From Acidobacteriaceae bacterium (GTDB taxonomy: Bacteria; Acidobacteriota; Terriglobia; Terriglobales; Acidobacteriaceae), in assembly GCA_035944135.1 (NCBI GenBank), contig DASZBM010000010.1, positions 62,001 to 126,000 on the forward strand: DNA of 64,000 nt, read 5' to 3'. Of this stretch, positions 60,941-64,000 are shown in pieces (within the stretch, counting starts at the first letter, position 1; every line of letters begins with the position of its first letter). A program made the position numbers and the translations under genes. The notes beneath the pieces were generated by a model, which saw only the letters and a program-made list of their open reading frames with translations, searched no databases and was not told the origin of the DNA.

Positions 60941-61321
60941 TTACTTACCCCACTCGATGTGGCTGACGACCAGCGTGGAGGGGCACTTGCCTGTTTCGGC
61001 GCCGAACTGGGTGGCACCGCCGGTCTGGCGTCCGGGCCTCAGCGGCTCCATGATCAGGTCGCGGCCGGTGGCCTGTCCCTGCTGGATGGCGGGCGAGTAG
61101 GTGTAGGTGAATTCCAGCGAGCGCAGCGTGGTGCTGCCGCTGTTGCGGATCATCCAGGTGCACATGTTGTCGTTCACCTGGCTGAAGCTGACCTCAACGC
61201 CATTGGCGTTGGGCAGGGCCATCCACGGGCTCCAGGTGGCGCGGGTGGCGGCGTTGCCAAGTGAGGGAACCAGGGCCGTGATTGCGAGGGCGGTAATAGC
61301 AATCTTCACGAGTTTGAGCAT
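60941..61321 (-). CDS. Small secreted hypothetical protein
   Basis: A 126-residue precursor; MLKLVKIAITALAITALVPS is a signal peptide cleaved near GNA, with AGGAGAGG upstream. The mature part is beta-rich (NGVEVSFSQVNDNMCTWMIRN, TTLRSLEFTYTYSPA, STLVVSHIEWGK) with two cysteines (about 58 and 114) that may pair. A longer reading to 61753 crosses the regulatory region and is not convincing. Family not recognised. Confidence 0.7.
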   Translation of the reverse strand: MLKLVKIAITALAITALVPSLGNAATRATWSPWMALPNANGVEVSFSQVNDNMCTWMIRNSGSTTLRSLEFTYTYSPAIQQGQATGRDLIMEPLRPGRQTGGATQFGAETGKCPSTLVVSHIEWGK

Positions 61322-61745
61322 TTGAGCCTCTCCTAACAGCAAATGGGGACGTTCTGAATCCGGTGGTCCTGCCACGGCCGGGGTAACTCCAAAACCAGCC
61401 TTCAGAAGCCTTGCTTGCGAACCAGGAAATATTCCCTGGCAGTGCAGAGTGTGCTTCAAAAGGCCAGCGAATACGAGTAACCGCCGTGAGACGTGGACCT
61501 TAGTGGTATTTCTTACTCCGAATTGGGGGTTGCCAAATTCGTTTCTTCGTGCTTCTTGATGCTGAGTATAGAGAGGGATTTGAAAGACGCAACATCTCTG
61601 TTGGGAGAACTTTGGTACCGTCACCAAAAAGTGACCAAAGCAGGCAACCTTTTTCGTGAGGCAACTACGAAATGTTGGCGGTGTGACGTGGAAGGCGAAC
61701 AACCGGTCGGTCCGCATACCCTTCCAATGCAGACGAGGTGACTTT
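61322..61745. other. Divergent intergenic region
   Basis: 424 bp between two divergent secreted-protein genes, relatively AT-rich from 61490. A 5-bp inverted repeat GTCAC-CAAAAA-GTGAC near 61620 could be an operator. No gene, tRNA or clear riboswitch is seen. Both promoters should lie here. Confidence 0.5.
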
Positions 61746-62150
61746 ATGCGCAAGTTGAACTTGCTAGTTCCAGCCGTTGCCGCTGCTGCTCTGATTTTCA
61801 GCGCGCCGGCTGCCAGCCATGCCCAGGTGGCCGTCGGAGTTCAGGTCGGCCCGGCACCGGTCTGCCCTTACGGCTATTACGACTATGCCCCGTATCAGTG
61901 TGCGCCGTATGGGTACTACGGACCGGAGTGGTTCACCAATGGAGTGTTTATCGGAGCCGGGCCGTGGTTCCATGGCCATGAGGGCTTCTACGGGCACGTG
62001 GACCGGCACTACGATCCGCACTATGGCTACAACGGAGCGTATCCGCGCCATGACGAGCACTTTGATTCGCACCGGGACTTCCATGAGTTCCATGGAACGT
62101 ATGAGCGAGACGGCCACGGGCACGAGCGGGAAAGTGAGCGAGGCCACTAA
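61746..62150 (+). CDS. Secreted Tyr/Gly/His-rich small protein
   Basis: A 134-residue precursor with signal peptide MRKLNLLVPAVAAAALIFSA ending at SHAQ; GAGG precedes the ATG. The mature part has CPYGYYDYAPYQCAPYGYYG with two cysteines, WFTNGVFIGAGPWFHGHEGF, then a His/Asp/Arg-rich tail (HYDPHYGYNGAYPRHDEHFD). Similar YYP/Y-rich exported proteins with a GVFIGAGPWF core are common in Acidobacteriota but lack a known role. The His tail suggests metal binding. A strong terminator follows. Confidence 0.72.
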   Translation: MRKLNLLVPAVAAAALIFSAPAASHAQVAVGVQVGPAPVCPYGYYDYAPYQCAPYGYYGPEWFTNGVFIGAGPWFHGHEGFYGHVDRHYDPHYGYNGAYPRHDEHFDSHRDFHEFHGTYERDGHGHERESERGH

Positions 62151-62184
62151 GGATCGCCGGCAGTAGACAACAGGTACGAGAGTG

Positions 62185-62216
62185 CGGGGTGGCCGAAACG
62201 GTCACCCCGTTTTTTT
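62185..62216 (+). terminator. Intrinsic terminator overlapping the GT2 gene's 3' end
   Basis: CGGGGTGGCCG / CGGTCACCCCG (one G-U) with loop AAA, then T7. It ends the plus-strand secreted-protein gene. The last codons of the convergent glycosyltransferase (LKKTG, stop at 62202-62204) are read from the same bases. Confidence 0.88.
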
Positions 62217-63221
62217 GAGTAGAAACCAGGCGGTGGCGAGGTTGGCCTGGGGCTTCGAGATGAAGTAGCCGCGGCGGAGCATGGTGGTGAGGCGGAAGGC
62301 GGCGCTGGGACTGGCGTCGCAGCGGAGGAGATCTTCGAGCTGGCGGCGGGTGGCGGCGGGCATGTCTGCGCCGTGAAGCTTGAGGAGGTCGCGGGCCTGA
62401 TGGACGCTCTGCTGCCAGCGTTCGCGGCAGCGCTCATGCTGAAGGCGAGCGCGGACTCCAAGGGGCGGAGCGGAGCGCGAGGCGCCGATGACGTTGTTCT
62501 GGTGCTGGCGGTAGAGGACGAGCTGCTGGTCGAGGGCCGTGGCGTGGCCGAGGGTGGAGGCGAGCAGGGCGACCCACCAGTCGTGCATGTGCGCGGAGGG
62601 CGGCATGGAGCGCGCGAGGTTGGCGAGTGGTGCGTTCAGCAGAGCGGTGCAGCCGGTGACGACGTTCTCCATGAGCAGGCGGCCGAGGCGGTGGATATTG
62701 CGCGGGTTGAGATTGCGATGACGCCAGAAGGATGCGGAGATGGGGGCGAGGGTGTCGTCGACGACGCGGAGATCGGAGAAGACGAGGAGAGGGGTGGAGG
62801 GGCCGTGCTCGGCTTCGAGCGCGTGCATGGCGGTGAGCTCGAGCTCGAGCTTGTTGGGCAGCCAGACGTCGTCCTGGTCGGCGAAGGCGATGTAGGGAGC
62901 GGTGGATGCCTGGAGCAGGGCGAGGAAGTTTTCTTTTGCGCCGCCACCCGGCGTGCCGGCGGGCAGGACGCGGAGGCGGTCGGGGAAGCGGCGGGAGTAG
63001 TCGTCGAGGATTTGCTGGGTGGAGTCGGTCGAGCCGTCGTCGCGGGCGAGGATGGTGACGGTTTCGCCGAGCGACTGGGCGAGGATGGAGTCGATCTGCT
63101 CGCGCAGGAAGCGCTCGCCGTCGAAGGTGGCGAGGAGAACCTGCACCCCGGAGGACAGGAGGTCAGCAGGCAGGGGCCACCTCGGTGAGGTAGTCACCGC
63201 GCAGGATGTTGCGGACCTCAT
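62202..63221 (-). CDS. Glycosyltransferase family 2, rhamnosyltransferase-like
   Basis: A 339-residue GT-A enzyme for surface polysaccharide. Seen: VLLATFDGERFLREQIDSIL, ILARDDGSTDSTQQIL (Asp for nucleotide), IAFADQDDVWLPNKLE (DQDD in place of the D-x-D motif, typical of rhamnosyltransferase-like GT2) and HDWWVALLAS (acceptor side). ATG 63221 is used; it overlaps the upstream flippase gene by 59 nt, which suggests coupling. The final residues overlap a terminator of the opposite strand. Confidence 0.88.
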   Translation of the reverse strand: MRSATSCAVTTSPRWPLPADLLSSGVQVLLATFDGERFLREQIDSILAQSLGETVTILARDDGSTDSTQQILDDYSRRFPDRLRVLPAGTPGGGAKENFLALLQASTAPYIAFADQDDVWLPNKLELELTAMHALEAEHGPSTPLLVFSDLRVVDDTLAPISASFWRHRNLNPRNIHRLGRLLMENVVTGCTALLNAPLANLARSMPPSAHMHDWWVALLASTLGHATALDQQLVLYRQHQNNVIGASRSAPPLGVRARLQHERCRERWQQSVHQARDLLKLHGADMPAATRRQLEDLLRCDASPSAAFRLTTMLRRGYFISKPQANLATAWFLLKKTG

Positions 63222-64000
63222 AGCCCTGCGGGGCCAGGCCGAAGAGGATGTAGGAGACCAGTGTGCCGATGAGAACGCCGGGAGTGCCGATGAGGCGGAC
63301 GAGGTAGATGGAGAGGGCCAGATTGGCGGCCGCTCCGATGATGCTGTAGGCGGCCTGGAGGCGGATGCGGCTGGTGGCGGAGAGGAGCACGGCCTGGTTG
63401 AGGCCGCAGGCGAGCAGAAGGACCCAGCCGCACATGAGCCAGAGCAGAAGGCTGCTGGGGACGGCGGCGGAGCCGGCCCAGATGCGGATGAGCGGACGGC
63501 CCAGGAGACCGAGGATAAGCGCAGCGGCGCAGACTGCGGTGAGGGTTCCCCGCACGATGCGCGAGTAGGTCTTGCGAATCCAGGTGAGGTCGGCGCGGTG
63601 GTAGGCCTCGGAGAAGGCGGGCCAGAGGGAGGGGATGAGCAGCGTCTGGAACATGGAGGCGTAGCTGCAGAGACGCCAGGTGACGCTGTAGGGGGTGACC
63701 TCGGCGGCGCCGAGGAAGTGGGCGATGACGAGGTTGTCGGAGTTGAAGATGATGAGGCTGTGGATCTGGAGAAGGAAGAAGAGCGCGCCTTCGCCGAAGA
63801 GGTCGCGCGCCATGGAGCGGGTGATGGCGCTGGGCACAGGAGCGATGGCGGGGCGGTGCCAGAAGCAGAGCCAGATGTTCAGGAGCAGAACTCCGAGGAG
63901 CGTGGCTGCGCAGTAGGAGGCGGTGAGCGTGACGAGAGTGCCGTGAAGGAGCACGGTGCCGACGATCGCGACGAGGCCCATGACGCTGGCGATCGCGGCG
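63163..64000 (-). CDS. Polysaccharide flippase-like membrane protein (MATE/PST fold), 5' end beyond the window
   Basis: About 279 residues of the C-terminal part are visible; the frame stays open to base 64000, so the internal ATG at 63981 is not the true start. There are seven or more membrane helices (IVGTVLLHGTLVTLTASYCA, FFLLQIHSLIIFN, LTAVCAAALILGLLG, LLLWLMCGWVLLLACGLN, YSIIGAAANLALSIYLVRLI). SDNLVIAHFLGAAEVTPYSV is typical of Wzx/PST exporters. With the downstream GT2 gene it points to an O-antigen or exopolysaccharide locus continuing past the window. Confidence 0.82.
   Translation of the reverse strand, partial: AAIASVMGLVAIVGTVLLHGTLVTLTASYCAATLLGVLLLNIWLCFWHRPAIAPVPSAITRSMARDLFGEGALFFLLQIHSLIIFNSDNLVIAHFLGAAEVTPYSVTWRLCSYASMFQTLLIPSLWPAFSEAYHRADLTWIRKTYSRIVRGTLTAVCAAALILGLLGRPLIRIWAGSAAVPSSLLLWLMCGWVLLLACGLNQAVLLSATSRIRLQAAYSIIGAAANLALSIYLVRLIGTPGVLIGTLVSYILFGLAPQGYEVRNILRGDYLTEVAPAC

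Overview
The window is about 64 kb of high-GC chromosomal DNA with dense, mostly short operons on both strands. It is most consistent with a soil Acidobacteriota of the class Terriglobia (Granulicella/Edaphobacter/Terriglobus type). That placement is an inference. It rests on the Oar-like TonB-dependent receptor with an N-terminal carboxypeptidase-regulatory domain, many secreted hydrolases, a subclass B3 metallo-beta-lactamase homologue, and the style of the intergenic repeats. I see no phage, plasmid, IS transposase, CRISPR array or rRNA. One tRNA (Val, anticodon GAC) is present.

Layout. 0-5.7 kb: a truncated alginate-lyase-family gene, a secreted NTF2/SnoaL-like protein, a gamma-glutamyltransferase carrying an in-frame palindromic insert, YidB-like, VOC and DinB proteins. 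5.7-9.2 kb: B3 metallo-beta-lactamase, then hscB, iscA and iscU, interrupted by a DUF4242 gene on the other strand. 9.2-12.9 kb: lipoprotein, zinc-dependent phospholipase C-like protein, small membrane protein, YceH. 12.9-15.9 kb: larE-larC-larB for the nickel-pincer nucleotide cofactor, without larA. 16-19 kb: Tat-exported aldo/keto reductase, iscS and an Rrf2/IscR regulator. 19-23 kb: GNAT, CDP-alcohol phosphatidyltransferase, sugar MFS transporter, tRNA-Val, rpmB, msrB. 23-30.5 kb: Oar-like receptor, ridA, hscA, murQ. 30.5-31.4 kb: a repeat-rich intergenic zone. 31.4-43.3 kb: MFS transporter, purine nucleoside permease, DEAD-box helicase (DEVD variant) with a long leader, SGNH hydrolase, TIM-barrel isomerase, Dph6-like ATPase, a GH13 homologue lacking catalytic residues, LOG protein, AsmA-like protein. 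43.3-50 kb: ABC-F ATPase, ketopantoate reductase, a small secreted protein, PEP carboxylase. 50-55 kb: a paralogous pair of membrane-anchored unknowns around a secreted esterase and an amidohydrolase. 55-64 kb: macro-domain protein, second gamma-glutamyltransferase, scpB with a large insert, RluB-type pseudouridine synthase, small secreted proteins, and an envelope-polysaccharide pair (GT2 and flippase) running off the end.

Functional links. The iron-sulfur assembly parts (IscR, IscS, IscU, IscA, HscB, HscA) are all here but scattered over 22 kb in four places. LarE/C/B form a cofactor operon whose client enzyme is elsewhere. Two different gamma-glutamyltransferases, MurQ, purine nucleoside permease, sugar MFS transporter, esterase and receptor fit a scavenging, polymer-degrading lifestyle.

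The most unusual content is in the small repeats. There are at least four kinds: arrays of 7-8 nt units at gene ends that supply stop codons, a roughly 120-nt dispersed element present three times, a UUCG-type hairpin repeat present three times, and apparent in-frame insertions in two secreted enzymes. No obvious new defence or biosynthetic system was found.
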